Assembly: GCF_001659605.2 (NCBI RefSeq)
Contig: NC_035173.2
Location: forward strand, 9,815,065-9,879,064
Direction of reading: 5' to 3'
Source of the DNA: Manihot esculenta
Lineage: Eukaryota > Streptophyta > Magnoliopsida > Malpighiales > Euphorbiaceae
DNA length: 64,000 bases
A program made the position numbers and the translations under genes. The notes beneath the pieces are model-generated. The model worked only from the letters and a program-made list of their open reading frames with translations, had not been told where the DNA came from and searched no databases. This document shows, piece by piece, positions 1 to 13,156 of this stretch. Positions within the stretch are counted from its first letter, which is position 1; each line of letters starts with the position of its first letter.

Positions 1-498
1 TAGCTCAAAGGAAGAGGAGGGTCTAAAAACTTATAAGAGGAATATTATCCAAATCCTAAACAAATATGGAAATTTAAACACACCTCTCATGCTCAGAGCG
101 AAACATTTGGAGCGCTAAACATATATAGGAATAGGAGGCCTTATGCTAGACGGAGAGGTTATACGATACCATATTAAGAAAATGAGTCGGGTCTAATTTA
201 CCCTAAAAAGCTAGTTCAAGAGAAGAAGAATGCATAAAATTGTATCCCAACGTTTGAAATAAAGAATTTGGCAAGAATTCAATTCTATTGATTTCTTTGA
301 TAACAATTGCATTTGTAACATTTCTAGTGTTTAGAATGAAAGAATTCAATTTTTTTAAGTTAATAAATTTTCATTTTAAAGAAAGTTAAAATTGAGTATA
401 ATTTTGAAAGAATTCAAATGAATGTGAGAATTTAATATGTCTTCACTAATTAGTATCCCAATCACACAAAGACTATCATAAATCATATATTGTCTTAC

Positions 499-2809
499 CT
501 ATGTTTACATGGACATCATCATCAACTTTGACATAGAAATCTGCATCCCATAAAGCAACAGCAGTCGCAAAATATATCTTTGTTTTTGCAGACAATTCAA
601 GGTACCCTTCAACATGGTCCTGGTCACAAGATTGCATCACAAACAGGAAAACTCATTGGATTTTCCTTTCCAAAACTTCTTTTTTTTTTTCTCTCTTCTT
701 TTTTGTGAACTGAAGTGAGCATATAAGGAATAAGATAGAAAATGGAACAAAATGAAACTAAAAGCCTTACCAGCCTTAAGAAATCTCCATGCTTTCTATC
801 CTCTGCTTCAATTGCTCTATCCAAAATGCCTCCTGATGTGGAACTAGATGGTATTAAAAAAAGAAAAGTTTTAAGTTAGAACATTGCATTATTGTTGACT
901 ATTAGTTCTCAGTTATGTACGTCGCAACTCTAGAGAGAAAAGTAAAGAATGAAAGCATATGAGATGTCACACCATGTTCCATTGAAGAAAAGTTAGAACA
1001 TAATTCTCAAAATCCAGATCCCAGAAGTAACATAAGATTAATAAACTCATCTCACAAGCTACAAACAACAAAAAGCTATAAAATTGCACACCCACTTCTT
1101 CAAGTCATAAAATGAGATTAGAACCGTCACCTATGACCAATGACAAAGCGAACAATGATACCCTTCTCTTCTTCCAGTTTCTTCCTTTTTTCACCTAGTT
1201 TCAATGTTTTCCAAATAAACCAATCATCAGCAAAAAAGAAATTCTAACATCAAAAATAGCATCGATATTGAAGACAAAAAGGAAAGAAAAAAAAAAAGGA
1301 ATAATTCGAGAACCTTGTGGCATCCATGTTGCACGAACTGAGTCTCTTCTTTTCCTGCTGCTGAAAGCAGTATTAACTCCAACAACCATCAAATACCTTA
1401 TCTTCGCAGACGATCCAGTCTCCTTTAAGTCCTCTGATACTGGAGATCCACTGAGCATGGACTCCTGTGCTGCCCTTGCAGCAGCTAATTCCATCTCTAA
1501 ATTTGAAATCGTCTTATCTAATGTCCTACATTCCACATGCCATGATAAGATTCATACCAAGATGTTAAAAATAGTACCAGAATCTACAATTTGTGAGCAT
1601 AAGCTCTACTCACTGTATGGCATTATGAGTTTTATACACTTCCCCGATTATATCCTTAGAGTCGCGCCTCACTTCTTTCTGTTGCAACTAAAGGACCAGA
1701 TCAAATTACAACAAGCCATTTGAATGAGATACAGAATAGAAATAATGATGTAGATACCCACAGTTCTAAATCCACAACCCTCTGAAACCAACTTTAGTTT
1801 TTCAGCATCCATTGCAGTTGTCCTTGTGATGCCTTTTGACTCTGGAACTTTCCACATCCTATCACCATTTTACCTCATTAGCATGTCATTATAGCCTAAA
1901 TGCCAAGAACAGGAACCCTTAAAGAAATTCTGATCACAATTAAATTTGTTTAAGGAAAAAGCAGTGGGGACTTCCAGTAACCATTGCTATATATATAGAA
2001 TAAAAATTATGGCAGTGAATGAATGAGAGGTATCCCCATAAATTAATGGGGAAGCTGGTTTAATGAGTATAGGTCATTCTTCATGTGCATGGTTCCAACA
2101 TATAAACAGCACTTGAAACCACCACCTCAGTAAAATCACAAACCAGTTAGAAAAACTATGACAAAGCATTTATTAAATAAGACATAAGGTAAACTATGAC
2201 AAAGCATTTATTGAATACGACTTAAGATAGCATTGAAAGAAGGCTGCAAATTGTTGTTAAGACTTGAATTGACTTGCCAACAAAACATAATCTCAAAGGA
2301 GCAATGAAAAAAAAAAAAAGAAAATTAAAACCACAAACTTTGAATGGTTAGCTTCCTCCACACAATCTCAATATGGATCCATCTGAGACCAAGAAATACA
2401 AGTCTGAAAATATATTTTACATAATAAGTATCCAGATAATTTAAAAGGAACCCATTTGATTAATAACCCATTTGCCTAGAAAACCAGTTCATACATGTCC
2501 ATACAATAAAGAATCAGCTAAATACACAGATCTCGAAAAGGAATACTATCCTGATACTCTGCTAAAGACTCAGAGTTTGAGAAATTAACTTGCACTCATT
2601 GAGAAACAAGCATAAACTCGCCTGAATTGAATCAAAATCCTGTTAACTAAATTACCAGCCGAAGGATATTGCCAGCTGAAAAAAAAATCATATAAAGCAG
2701 ACAAATATTACCTATCAGTGAAGAGCATTCCAGCACAGAAGCAACACAAGCAAATGAAAAGGGTCCATTTCTGTGATACAAAACTTGCTCCTCTACTCTT
2801 CAAAGTCAT
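499..2809 (-). CDS. B3GALT: Beta-1,3-galactosyltransferase (GT31, DUF4094 + Galactosyl_T), 5' seven exons, partial
   Basis: Golgi type II membrane enzyme that transfers galactose from UDP-Gal in beta-1,3 linkage to glycans. Exons in gene order (minus strand): 2712-2809, about 1758-1858, about 1614-1674, 1314-1525, 1131-1194, 771-843, 499-619, all joined in phase by GT-AG introns. The exon 2/3 junction has an alternative in-phase choice (donor a few bases earlier, acceptor at 1678). Exon 1 encodes the start Met and a signal anchor ([16 protein letters not shown]). Exons 2-4 carry the DUF4094 stem with [20 protein letters not shown]. Exon 4 begins the catalytic domain ([17 protein letters not shown]), exon 6 has [18 protein letters not shown], and exon 7 ends with the nucleotide-sugar/metal motif KVDDDVHVN. 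About 243 of roughly 400 residues are present; the C-terminal exons lie beyond position 1, and 1-498 is intron. No in-frame break is seen. The family call is firm; the exact paralogue is not resolved. Confidence 0.9.
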
Positions 2810-3389
2810 CTTCTTTTATTATTTTTCACTTCAAATTCTTCTTCTCCACTCGTAAGGCAACAGCTATCTAAACTGAAAACCCATCTGCTGATGATAGAAC
2901 AGGAGCTCAATCGGAGATGCCTAGAAAGAGACAGATTGAGTTTAAAGGAGTTGGAAATGTTTTTAGCAAGAAGAGAGATGAATTTGAAGAGAGTACATGC
3001 ACAAGATTTGAGACAAGAGATGTGCATGACAAGAGAAATGCACAGAAGTGGTGTTTTTGTTAGTTTCTTTATACTTATTATTTTGTAGTTTGTTCTCTTT
3101 CCATTGAGGGGAGAGAGGGAACTGAAGGAGGAAAAAAAATAACCTCTCTGCTTTGCAGGCAAGGGATGTTGAACAGAAGTGAGATGACCCACGACTAACA
3201 GCTCTGTTAAAAAAAAAAAAAAAAAGAAGAGTGGGCTCTGTTCTTGTACCGAATTTACCAAACCATCCTTGTCAGACGTTCCTCATTTAAAAACCTCACA
3301 GCAGCACAATCTACCACACTGACAATAATGTTCCCCCATGGTTTTGCAATTTGCAGCTTATTATTATTATTAGAAAACTTATTATTTAA
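2810..3389 (-). promoter_or_regulatory. Upstream region of the galactosyltransferase gene (5' UTR and probable promoter)
   Basis: This stretch lies immediately 5' of the start codon of the minus-strand gene and should hold its 5' UTR and proximal promoter. It contains an A15 run near 3209 and is less AT-rich than the DNA beyond 3390. I see no convincing TATA box that fixes a start site, and the short open frames on both strands have no recognisable protein. Confidence 0.4.
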
Positions 3390-4402
3390 TACGATAAAAA
3401 CGTATTTCGATTTTAAAAAATATATTAAAATATTTTTATATTTTAAAAAATTTATTAATTAATAATTTTATTAATTTTAATTATTAAATATTATAAAAAA
3501 TTAAAATATTATCTATATGAAAAAATTAATTAATAAATTTTTTATGAAATTAAAAATTAATAAATTTTTTGAAATTATAAAATTAAATAATAAAATATTA
3601 ATTTGAATTAAAAGAATTTTTAAAATATTATAAATATATTTTTAAAAATAAAAAATATCAATGAGATTTATAAAGATTGAAAAATAATTTTTTTTATTAT
3701 TTATTATATATACGGAGAGATTATTCTTTTCTCCTGAACAATACATTCTTACTATGTAAATATATCTGAATTCTACTTTTCAAAAAAGAATAATTGAACT
3801 TTTACAAAAAATAAAAAATTCCTACTAACTCATCCATTGTTATGTTTGGCCCCTTGCATTAGACACGATTAAATTATTTTAAATGGCGTTATTTCATTTT
3901 ATGTCCGTTATATGCTACGTAGATTCTCCATCTAACGTCTTTATTCATAATTTTATTCATTACTCACTATTAGATATTCACTTTTTTTAAATAAAAATTA
4001 AAAAAATAAAATTTAAAATCTCATTTATTAAAATATATTTATCACCGAATTAAATTTATGAGTGTATACTTTTATTTTTTAAATGAAATCGAAAATTTAA
4101 ATCTCGCACATAAAATAAATATTTTTAAAATAATTTATTTTTTGGAGGATAACTCAATACAAGCATAATAGTAAGTATAATTATAAAAAAAAATAAAAAA
4201 TAAAAATCCTCTAATACATCCATTGCACTCCTCTATTTCATGCATCTGAACCTGCTCACGCCATCCTTTGGTTTATAACGATTTATTTTACCATAAAAAT
4301 AATTTAAATAAAAATAAAAATTTTTAAACTTAAAAAATTTAAATTTTCATTTCAAATAAAAAAAATTAAATTAAATTCATATGATTTTTTTTTCACATAA
4401 GA

Positions 4403-4448
<46 letters not shown>

Positions 4449-7190
4449 TATCTTAATTCATACTTTAAAACGTTTGTTGGTGTACTTGTGACCATCTCCT
4501 TATTTATGTATTTAATAATATTTATATAATTTATTTATGTATTTAATAATATTTATATAAAATTGTATTTTTTTAATTATAAATAAACTAAATTATTCAT
4601 TAACTATTCAACATTAATTTTGATAAAAACTTAATCAAACTCAATTCAATTTCTAAATAAGTTAAATCCAAATTTAATTTTTAGACTTTTTTATTAAACG
4701 AGTCGAATATGAATTTCAACGGTATTTCATTCATTAAAATTTATGAAATCAACTCGTTTTCAAATTGATTACCAAATTCATTCATTAAACAAGTTAAATT
4801 TAATATTACAAAGAAATTTAAACTCAAAATCTATACAAATTTTCAAAAGTGAAACCCAAATTTTCTAAAGTAAAACTCTTATAACTTGCGAGCTAGTAGA
4901 TATTTTTAAAATTTAAGAGTTTATTTTTTAATATATTTACGGTTTAATTTATTTATATATTCATTTAATTAGTATTATTTAATTTTAAATTAAAATTTAT
5001 TATAATTATAAAAAAATTAAATCATTATAAACTATTCGAAATTAGATTTAATAAAAACTTGACTCATTTAAATTTATTTATTAAATCAAATTTGAATTTA
5101 TTAATATTCAATTAGAATATGAAATGAATAAAATTTGAGTTTTAAAAATTTTAACAAATTAAAATTAAGTATTTTAAAATTTGAATCGACTTGATTTTTT
5201 TTATATTTTTTATATTTAAGGTTAATTATAAATTTTCTTATTTCGTTATACGCATTTTTTTTAAATTTTTATCCTCTAAATTTTATTAAACATATTTTTT
5301 ACCAATCTTGTTTGACTAGATTCATCGAATATAATTTTTTTAAAAAAAAATTAAACATCTTTTTTCAAAAATTTTCAGGTAAATTTTGAAAATAAACTAA
5401 AATTAAAAGTGACTGCTCCATATATTTTAATAGTTAAAAATAAAAATGGTTAAATAATAAAATATAAAGTAATTATAGAAGATGCCTTAGTAATTTCATA
5501 CTTGATTTAATTTTGTAAAATACGATAAACGAGTGTATCCAATTACTTTGTCCAATAATTCTAAAATTCAGTTTGAGGAAATACATCTGAAATATATCAT
5601 GTTGCATTTTTTTTATTTAAATTTTCTTATCCGTTTAATTTTATAAATTTTAATTAAATAATTTATAAAAATTTAATTTAAAAATTAATTTATATTTCAA
5701 AATTTTAGTAATCAAATAAAATATTTAAATTCTATCTAAATAATGCATAAAATGTGCAAATAACTTCAAAATGCTTTTATAAAAATATATAAAATATCTT
5801 TAATTAATTATGTATATAATCTGATTTGAATAACAAATTCCCTATACATAAAATTTAATCTTAACTCAATTTTTTTTTAATCCAAACTTTATTGCATATT
5901 ATTCAAATCTATCCAAATAATATTTGATTGAATTATATATTTGCAAAAACCCTACCTTATAAATGATTTGTTGATTAAATTTTGAATATTTTTTTATGAA
6001 ATGAATTCTGATTCAATTTGAAATAATATTTTACAAGACTTATAATAGTAATAAAATATCCATACCTGGAGTTTACAAGTGATATAATTTCTCTATATTA
6101 TTAAAGATAATATATTATTATCATTAATCAGTTCGGTTTAATTTTTTTAATTTTTTTTTATCAAAATTGAACTGAATTGAAATAATAAAAAATTTTAAAA
6201 TTAAAAATTAAACCGAATCGAAATAAATAAAAAAATCAAACTGAATTTTTAAATTAATTCGATTCTGATCATTTTTTTCAATTTGAACCGAATAGTGTTA
6301 GTTTGTAGTGTTTGTCTCTACATTATCTAGTTTAGGCGCATTTGTGGCACTTTAAAAGGGGATTGAAGAGTAAGAGATTCTTCTTTCCACTTTGATGGTT
6401 AGATTGGGCGAGGCAGTGGTCCTTGAAGAGAGGAGCAGCACATCAACTCAGTGAAAAAGCTACCTTACCTTTATCTTATCATTTTTCTCTCTAGTTTCTA
6501 TTTTTAAGATAACATTCGAAAGAAATTATTTTAATTTTAAAAATTATTCTAATTTAAAATGTTACTAACTTTAATATTATTTAAATATTTAAAAAATAAA
6601 ATAAAATAAAATAATTATAATAATTATTATATCCTGTTACTTAAATATCCTTAAAGTTTTGTTGATAAAATTGTTTTAATAGATAATTTTAGTTAAAAAT
6701 GTGAATTAAATTTAATTAAAAATAATAATTTTATTAAGTAGATAATTTTAGTTAAAATTCTATATAGATTAGATTTAGTTAAAAATAATAAATTTTAATT
6801 GCAAATATAATTTAAATTTTCAATAAAATATAGATGGGTACTTAAAATCTTATATTTTAAGTTACGGTTGTAGTTTTTTTTTTTTTTAAATGGAGTTAAG
6901 GTTGTAGTTTTAATTGTAGATTTTATATAAGTTTTAATTATTATATTTGTACTTCACATCTTTTAGTTATATTTTTTTATTATAATTCAGATTTTTTTTT
7001 AAATACAACTTTTACTTTTTGTAAAGTTTTAAAATAAAATATTTAATTTCGCAAGATAAATCTATTTCTTTAAAAAAATAATTAACAAAATTTTTTTTGA
7101 AAAAATTATCATTAAATTAAGCAATTATTTTGTCTATTATAATAAAATTATTTATAATCTATAATCTATTTATAATCTATCTAATACTAC
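3390..7190. other. AT-rich intergenic DNA, no gene seen
   Basis: Very AT-rich sequence made mostly of A/T runs and short imperfect repeats, with frequent stops in all frames. Apart from the TA microsatellite noted separately, I see no coding or RNA gene. It separates the galactosyltransferase promoter from the transposon-derived DNA to the right. Confidence 0.6.
4404..4446. repeat. TA dinucleotide microsatellite
   Basis: About 21 uninterrupted TA units. It has no viral sequence at either edge, unlike the two AT arrays near 42.2 and 55.7 kb. Confidence 0.95.
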
Positions 7191-7745
7191 ATGACACTCG
7201 CTCAAAATAGGCAGTTTGTCCGCATAAGACCGGGCCATATAGTAAGAATATAATAAAATAGTGTGTAGGCCCACTCGTAAAAAGGAAGATCTGGGCACTT
7301 CAGGACAGGTTGACCTTAGGACGAATAAAACTCGCCCTCTTAACTTCAGAGTGAGGACAACAACAATTCAGTAAATTCCCTTTACGCCTTCGATCATGGG
7401 ATTCTCGATCAATTAGTCAATAAAGATCCTTTACCAACGAGCCAACCACATCATCATCGAATTATCAGAAAATGTTATATTTATCTCTACTTTTTAACAG
7501 TATAAAAGGAGAACGATCACAAAAGTAAAGATACGATATTCTCTCTCACCAATACTCTAAATTCTAAAGATTATACTCGCTCTTCTCTTCAACTTAACTT
7601 ATTGACTTGAGTGTCAGAGTGGCTGCCGTGGACACCCACCACTTCGCATTATTTTTCTTACAGGTTTAGTCAATCACAGTACAGCTCTGTTCCGACTACA
7701 TCATCAATCTAAGTCAATCTAATCTCTACAACATCATTTGGTTCC
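7191..7745 (+). mobile_element. Probable LTR or leader remnant of an old LTR retrotransposon
   Basis: The sequence shifts abruptly from AT-rich DNA to balanced composition. It starts TGACACTCGC and a plausible end is CTACAACA near 7732, giving TG...CA termini. A TATA-like TATAAAAGG sits at 7501. A segment near 7606, ACTTGAGTGTCAGAGTGG, resembles motifs I know from leaders of plant Gypsy Tat-type elements. No matching target duplication and no coding domain were found, so boundaries and lineage are inference. Confidence 0.4.
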
Positions 7746-7868
7746 ATTACTGAAAAATTTATTGAATCCTCTCAGTTCATTTGAATTACAATCGGCTTCT
7801 TACTATTTCTCTCTTAAAAAGAAATCTCTCTTTTATCTCTCAAAATGGTTGATAATTCATGAGTTGTT

Positions 7869-8040
7869 GCTCTATTGGGCATGGGTCTCGCATATAAACT
7901 AGGCATAAGACCGTGGAAATAAACATTCATAAAAGACCGCAGCTCTGTTAGGCATGGATCTCGTATATAAATATGAGCGTAGAACTGTGAAGATAAATAT
8001 TCATCAAAGACCGCAACTCCGTTGGGCATGGGTCTTGCAT
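7869..8040. repeat. Tandem repeat, about 74-bp unit, 2.4 copies
   Basis: Units start near 7869, 7942 and 8016. Each contains a form of TTGGGCATGGGTCTCGCATA followed by AGACCG. The units differ by scattered substitutions. The small open frame across it (7814-8029, minus) simply reads through the repeat and matches no family I know. Confidence 0.75.
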
Positions 8041-8082
8041 AATAAGGTATATAATGCCAGGCAGGTGTTAGTTTTGAGAAAT

Positions 8083-8215
8083 TTCTAAAGTATTAAATGT
8101 CATGCCACAAGGTGGGTATACGCTAGGCCAGACGACCGGATGTCAGTCCCACATCACAAAAAGATTCTAAGGCATCTAATGATAAGTCGCAAGGCGGGTA
8201 TATGCTAAGCCAACC
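8083..8215. repeat. Two diverged direct repeats, about 83 bp apart
   Basis: Two related blocks share a core of the type CACAAGGTGGGTATACGCTA and CGCAAGGCGGGTATATGCTA, near 8106 and 8189. They follow the 74-bp tandem repeat directly and may belong to the same decayed element. Function unknown. Confidence 0.55.
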
Positions 8216-10856
8216 TTCCAGGTATTAGTGATACAGATCCAATAGGGTAAATTTCCAACAATGGTGTGAAACAACCTTATATCATTCAAATGGGTCTAAA
8301 AGTAATTCAAAATTATATTCATATGATCCAAATACACTTGGGACATGCTTCAAATCATATGGGACAGATTTGGTGCAGCAGTTACAATCGTCATAGGCTT
8401 AGAGAGCCTAATCAAGCTTATGGGCCAAAGCTACACAAAGGGAAGTTTAAGGTGAAGATCAATAAATGTTTTTGTGAAGATATAGCTTTATCATGATGGG
8501 CTTGTTGATGTCGCAGACAAGATTTATTGAGAAGCAAGCAAGCCATACAGTGGCAAGGCATACACAGACCTGAAGCACGGCTTATGCAATATTATGGGAT
8601 TTTTAGATTTGATTCTCTATTAGATTGCTGAAACCAGTTTAAGAAGAAACGATTATAGAAAGAATATGAAATTTTGGATTGTCATTTCTCTTTTTAAAGA
8701 GATTTTCTTTTATTTCTCTTTAATTTAGGATTACCCCTTTAAAAAAAGGAAAGATTCTTTGATTTGGGAAACTTTTGAAGCTTTGAATACTTTACTTTTT
8801 ATTTTTACGATTGGTTGCTATATGAGCTCCAACAGCTAATCTTATTTATCTAATTAGGAAACTTTCGTGGTGCAATTCACAAGAATTGTGAGATCAAATC
8901 AATATTAATTCTCCTTATTTTTGGTTTCTATGTTTTCCTTTATTCTTGAGATTATTATTTGTTTAGGTGATACAATTTGACCAATTGTTCAATTAAATAA
9001 ATAGCATGTAGTCATTTAGATTCATTAAGTCTGTAATTACTTGTGAGTTTGATACTTGTGATAAATAATTTTTTGTTGTGGAATAATATATTCTAATTTC
9101 ATAGCCACGTTGATGTGAGGTTCTTGATTAAAATTATATCTTCCTAATTTTTAATGTTGTTATCAAATTAAATCTCATTAAGCTGATCATGTGCTTTATT
9201 TGTTGATTAGGGGCTAATTAGTAAGCTGATCGTCTATTATTTAAGGGAAGACTAGATTATTAGACTATGTCAATAACAATAATTGGCTGACTAGAAATTA
9301 ATTTAGACATCTTTGCATCTATGATCAATTTTGAAAATTAACATTAAAATATTTTTGAAGGTAGATATTTTTTTAATCTGATTAGTTTACCTTTAGTTAT
9401 TTACTTCTTAAGTAGTTTACTTTTACATTCAGTTAAATTTTTTCAATCTAAAATCCTCACTTTTATATTTTATTTTTATTAAAAAATAAGATTAAAATGT
9501 TTGTTGTTAATTCGATTCTATTCACCATATTTATAATTATTTATAATAAAAATATAATTTATTTTTACAGAATTCGACGGCTGAGTATGCACTCCACAGC
9601 CAGGAGATAGTCGATTCCCCCTTTCCCTCTATAATCAATGACAACTTGTAAACAATTCATTTCTTATCATTTATTTGTTGGGACCCATCTCACGTTTCTG
9701 ATTTATTTTAGTTTAATGGAAGCTCAACAATCAGCACTAGGAGCCATGAATATTATTATTCCAATGGGCCTATATATGTATAAATGCCAACATTGTTGCC
9801 CATCCTAGGCCATATCCCCTTTGCACCATGTGCATCTGCTCTCTCTGCCAATTCCCTCAAGCCAAATCTCCGCGTTGGCCACCCTTTTGAGACACTATGA
9901 CCCCAACCCACCATTTTAACTCATTCTGCCTTCTACACCACTGAATTATTCTGTTCAAACACAAATTTTCTTACCCTCTTATTTCATTTCGCTTTCTTAT
10001 AGAATTTGAAATCTTTTTAAAATTTAATTATTGCCTCTTTAGTCTTAGTACTTAGGTTTTATCTATATTAATCTAAAAATTTCAATTCAAAATTCAATTT
10101 ATCTTAAAAATTAAGAAAATCAAAGAAATTACGCTTTTATAATTTTTCATCCTAATTAGAAAATCAAGAAATTTAGACAAGAAATTTTAATTTTAGTGGT
10201 GCTGAAATTTTTTTCCAAGACAGCGAGTTTAAGTTTTAGTTTTAATGAAATCAGCAACTTTATTAAAATGTTATTATTTATTTATGTATGAAAATAAATG
10301 AAGATTTTAAAATATATAAATTCTTAATTATAATTATACTTGATAATATATTTTGCAGTGGGCTCCTTGAGTTGGATTACCGTTGGTTAAACTCGAGCAT
10401 GTAATCTTTTAAGCTCAAATCTTATATTAATATAAAATATTATAAATATCACTTTTTTTTTACGAAATTATAAATATAACTCAACCCATAAAAATGGTAA
10501 TATTGCATGGCTTGTGGGTTGCAGAATTTACTGCATAATGATCCAGATACATAGATCAGTGTCGAGCAAGCCATGGCCAGCTTCAGCTTGGGGTTTTAAA
10601 TTTTTTTTTTTTTTTTAATCAGAGGGGTTCTAAATTAGTTCACACAAGTTATTTCTCTATTTTTCAATTTAATTTCGATATCATATTTGATATAATTTAA
10701 TACTTAAAATTTTTTAAAGCTTTTTACTGGAATTACTATGGACAAACCTGATTGGCTTATAACTTTTTCTTCCCCCCCCCTCTCCCCCAAACAAAAAAAT
10801 ATGTGAATCAGATTAAATTATTCAATTTATGCGTTATATTAAAATTTCCAGGATTG
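8216..10856. other. Intergenic DNA, no recognised gene
   Basis: Mixed AT-rich sequence. A 76-codon open frame at 8266-8496 has no recognisable domain and is probably chance. The more balanced stretch around 8500-9000 could be decayed LTR sequence, but I find no termini, primer site or target duplication to support that. Confidence 0.45.
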
Positions 10857-10938
10857 GTCGATATGTCCGAGTGGTTAAGGAGACAGACTTGAAATCTGTT
10901 GGGCTTCGCCCGCGCAGGTTCGAACCCTGCTGTCGACG
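10857..10938 (+). tRNA. tRNA-Ser (anticodon UGA), copy 1
   Basis: An 82-nt class II tRNA with long variable arm. The acceptor stem GTCGATA pairs with TGTCGAC (one G-T pair), discriminator G. The anticodon arm is ACAGA-CTTGAAA-TCTGT, placing TGA at 34-36. The T arm holds GGTTCGAACCC and the A box TCCGAGTGGTTAAGGAG. T-rich tracts just 3' (from 10940) can terminate RNA polymerase III. The same sequence as copy 2, in different flanking DNA. Confidence 0.95.
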
Positions 10939-12162
10939 ATTTTTTTATTTTTTTTGGCCCAATTATGCTCTCTTGGTGCTCCCAAGAAGAAATTATGTAA
11001 TGTCAATATACAGATATGATATGTTAAAAAAAACAAAAAACAAAAATGGAAAGCAGGTGTAATTAATTGTAAGTATAAATATGAGGTTTTCTGTTTAATA
11101 TTAAATTTTTTTAATTTTTTTAAAATTAAATTAAAAAAATTAAAATTAAAATTAATATAGTCGAGCATAACTAAACTGAACCTTTTAGTTTGATTTGGAT
11201 TAAATATTTTGTTCTTTCAAATCTGTAGTGCAGGTTTCTCAGCTTAAAATTTTAATAAAAATCAAGACAACAATTTTAATAAAAATCAAGAGAACGATGT
11301 CTGTTGGAGCAAGAAAATAAATTGTTGGCAGAATGGAAGCCTTGTTGACTCATCAATTATTTTCTCCGACAAATCAAAATTGAAGGGAAAAGAAAAGGAA
11401 ACCAGACTTGTTGATAGGAAGAAGTAGTTATGAATTTGAACTAAAAAAAGATATTTTAACGGAAGATAGATTTTATCAATCTTTTGATTTTTAATAGTTC
11501 TATTGGAAAAAAAAAATTATATTTAAAAATTTAATTTTAAATAATAAAGTTAAACTTTTTAATTTTTTTTATAATTATAGCTAAAAAAATTAAATTAAGA
11601 ATGAAAAAATTAACCATTAATTATAATATAATCATTAAAGTTTTATATTATTTCTTTTGTCTAATACTTTTGTAAATTTTTTTTGTCCTAAAATTATTTT
11701 TTTTTCAGACATATAATAATATATAAATTGATTATTATAATTTTATTTAATTTTGTCTTATTTTTAAAGTTTAATAAAATGTAATATATTTTAGATAGGT
11801 ATAATTGAAAAATTAATAAAAAAAATTATATTTTTTAATATGTGTAAAAAAGTAAAATAGATAAAAATTATAGAAGGAAGGCAGTAATAAAGTATATAAT
11901 TTTTAATTAAATTATTTTATTTAATATGTTAACAGAAAGGTCATTTTAATATTTATTTTACTTTTCTATCAGAGTTAGGCCCGTGTGTTCTAACACTAAT
12001 AAAATTGCTTTTTATTTTATTAAAAGCATATGTTGAATCAAAACTGGTTATGTACTTCTAGCTAAACCTCAATGGCAACAAGTAACAACCAGACCTTCTT
12101 CCTCTATTGCTTCATTTAGTTACTCTTGAAAATTTATTTGAAATTTAAAAATTCAATCCAAA
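10939..12162. other. AT-rich intergenic DNA, no gene seen
   Basis: Sequence between the tRNA-Ser and the LINE fragment. It is dominated by A/T homopolymers. The open frames overlapping the tRNA and the region to 11168 are compositional and have no family resemblance. Confidence 0.55.
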
Positions 12163-12964
12163 GTGAAAGTATTCTTGTGGAGGGTTGTATTAAATTCCAT
12201 TGCTGTTCTAAATAACTTAAAGGATAAAGGTTTGAATCTGAATCCCTTATGCCCAATTTGTAATCAAGAGGTGAAAACTTTAGAGCATGTTGTGTTTAGT
12301 TGTGATCATCCAGAGCTACTTGGCTTGCTAGTCCATGTTCTTATAAACCTATTATGGTTGGTTTTTCATCTTTTGCTAATTGGTGGAATATCTTAGCTGA
12401 AAAGTGCAGGAGAAGGTATTCCAGCTTGAAGATATTCATATTATAGCTTATACATGCTGGCACATCTGGGAGGAAAGATGCAAGGCAATTTTTGAAACTC
12501 AAATTCCTAATCCTATCAATTTAGTTCATAGGATTTTGAACTCATGTAATAAAATGAGAGTCTTTTCAATATATGACAACATCAATTAGACCAATTGCAA
12601 GAACTAATAGTGAGATGCATTGGACTACTCGTCAAGGGTGGTTTAAAATTAATTCTGATGTTGCTTGGAAAATAAATCAATGCACTTGTATAGTGGTTGC
12701 TCTCATTCGGGATTCAAGAGAAGAGAACAAATTATTGATGGGATTACTCAAACAAAATATTGTTTATTTCCTTTGCAGGACGAAGTAGTATCTTTATTGA
12801 CAACAATCTCTTTAGCTGAATCTAAAAAATTAGCGTTTGTGATATTTGAATCGGCTTCTGAGGTCCTTGTTAAAGCTATTAATAAGAGTATTAATGGAAG
12901 AAGTGATCAATGTGGGCCATGGAGTTTTCAGGCTATAATTGCTTCAGTTTGGGAGATGTTTTGA
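12163..12964 (+). pseudogene. Decayed LINE (non-LTR retrotransposon) 3' end: RT zinc-binding and RNase H-like domains
   Basis: The first open piece (12163-12396) reads KVFLWRVVLNSIAVLNNL followed by LCPICNQEVKTLEHVVFSC, the zf-RVT zinc-binding module at the C-terminus of plant LINE reverse transcriptases. Pieces to 12589 and 12573-12964 contain HIWEERCKAIFE and WFKINSDVAWK, the start of the RNase H-like (RVT_3) domain. The reading frame changes several times and stops interrupt it, so it is dead. The RT and endonuclease domains expected upstream are missing, as in a 5'-truncated insertion. A standalone RVT_3-domain pseudogene is the alternative. M1 begins about 190 bp downstream. Confidence 0.75.
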
Positions 12965-13156
12965 GCGACTTCAATAAGGTGCAGTTTTATCATATTCATT
13001 GAACTGGTAATACTGCAGTGTAGTGTTTGGCAAACCTTTCTTACCGATGTTTTGAGATTCAGAGAAAATAGGATTTACAAGTATGTATAAGCTTGGTGTG
13101 AGGAGTCACATATTCTTCCTTTATTCCTTTTCTCATTTGTCTTCTAGTGCTGCATA

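Noticed and set aside
1268..1723. 151-codon plus-strand frame over the galactosyltransferase exons, and the 2806-3261 minus frame
   Set aside because: The first is the antisense shadow of exons 3-4. The second begins upstream of the true ATG at 2809 in untranslated sequence and has no domain.
10829..11168. Open frames overlapping the tRNA-Ser (also 40355-40625 and 60528-60716)
   Set aside because: They read through the tRNA sequence itself, which explains why similar peptides recur at all three loci.
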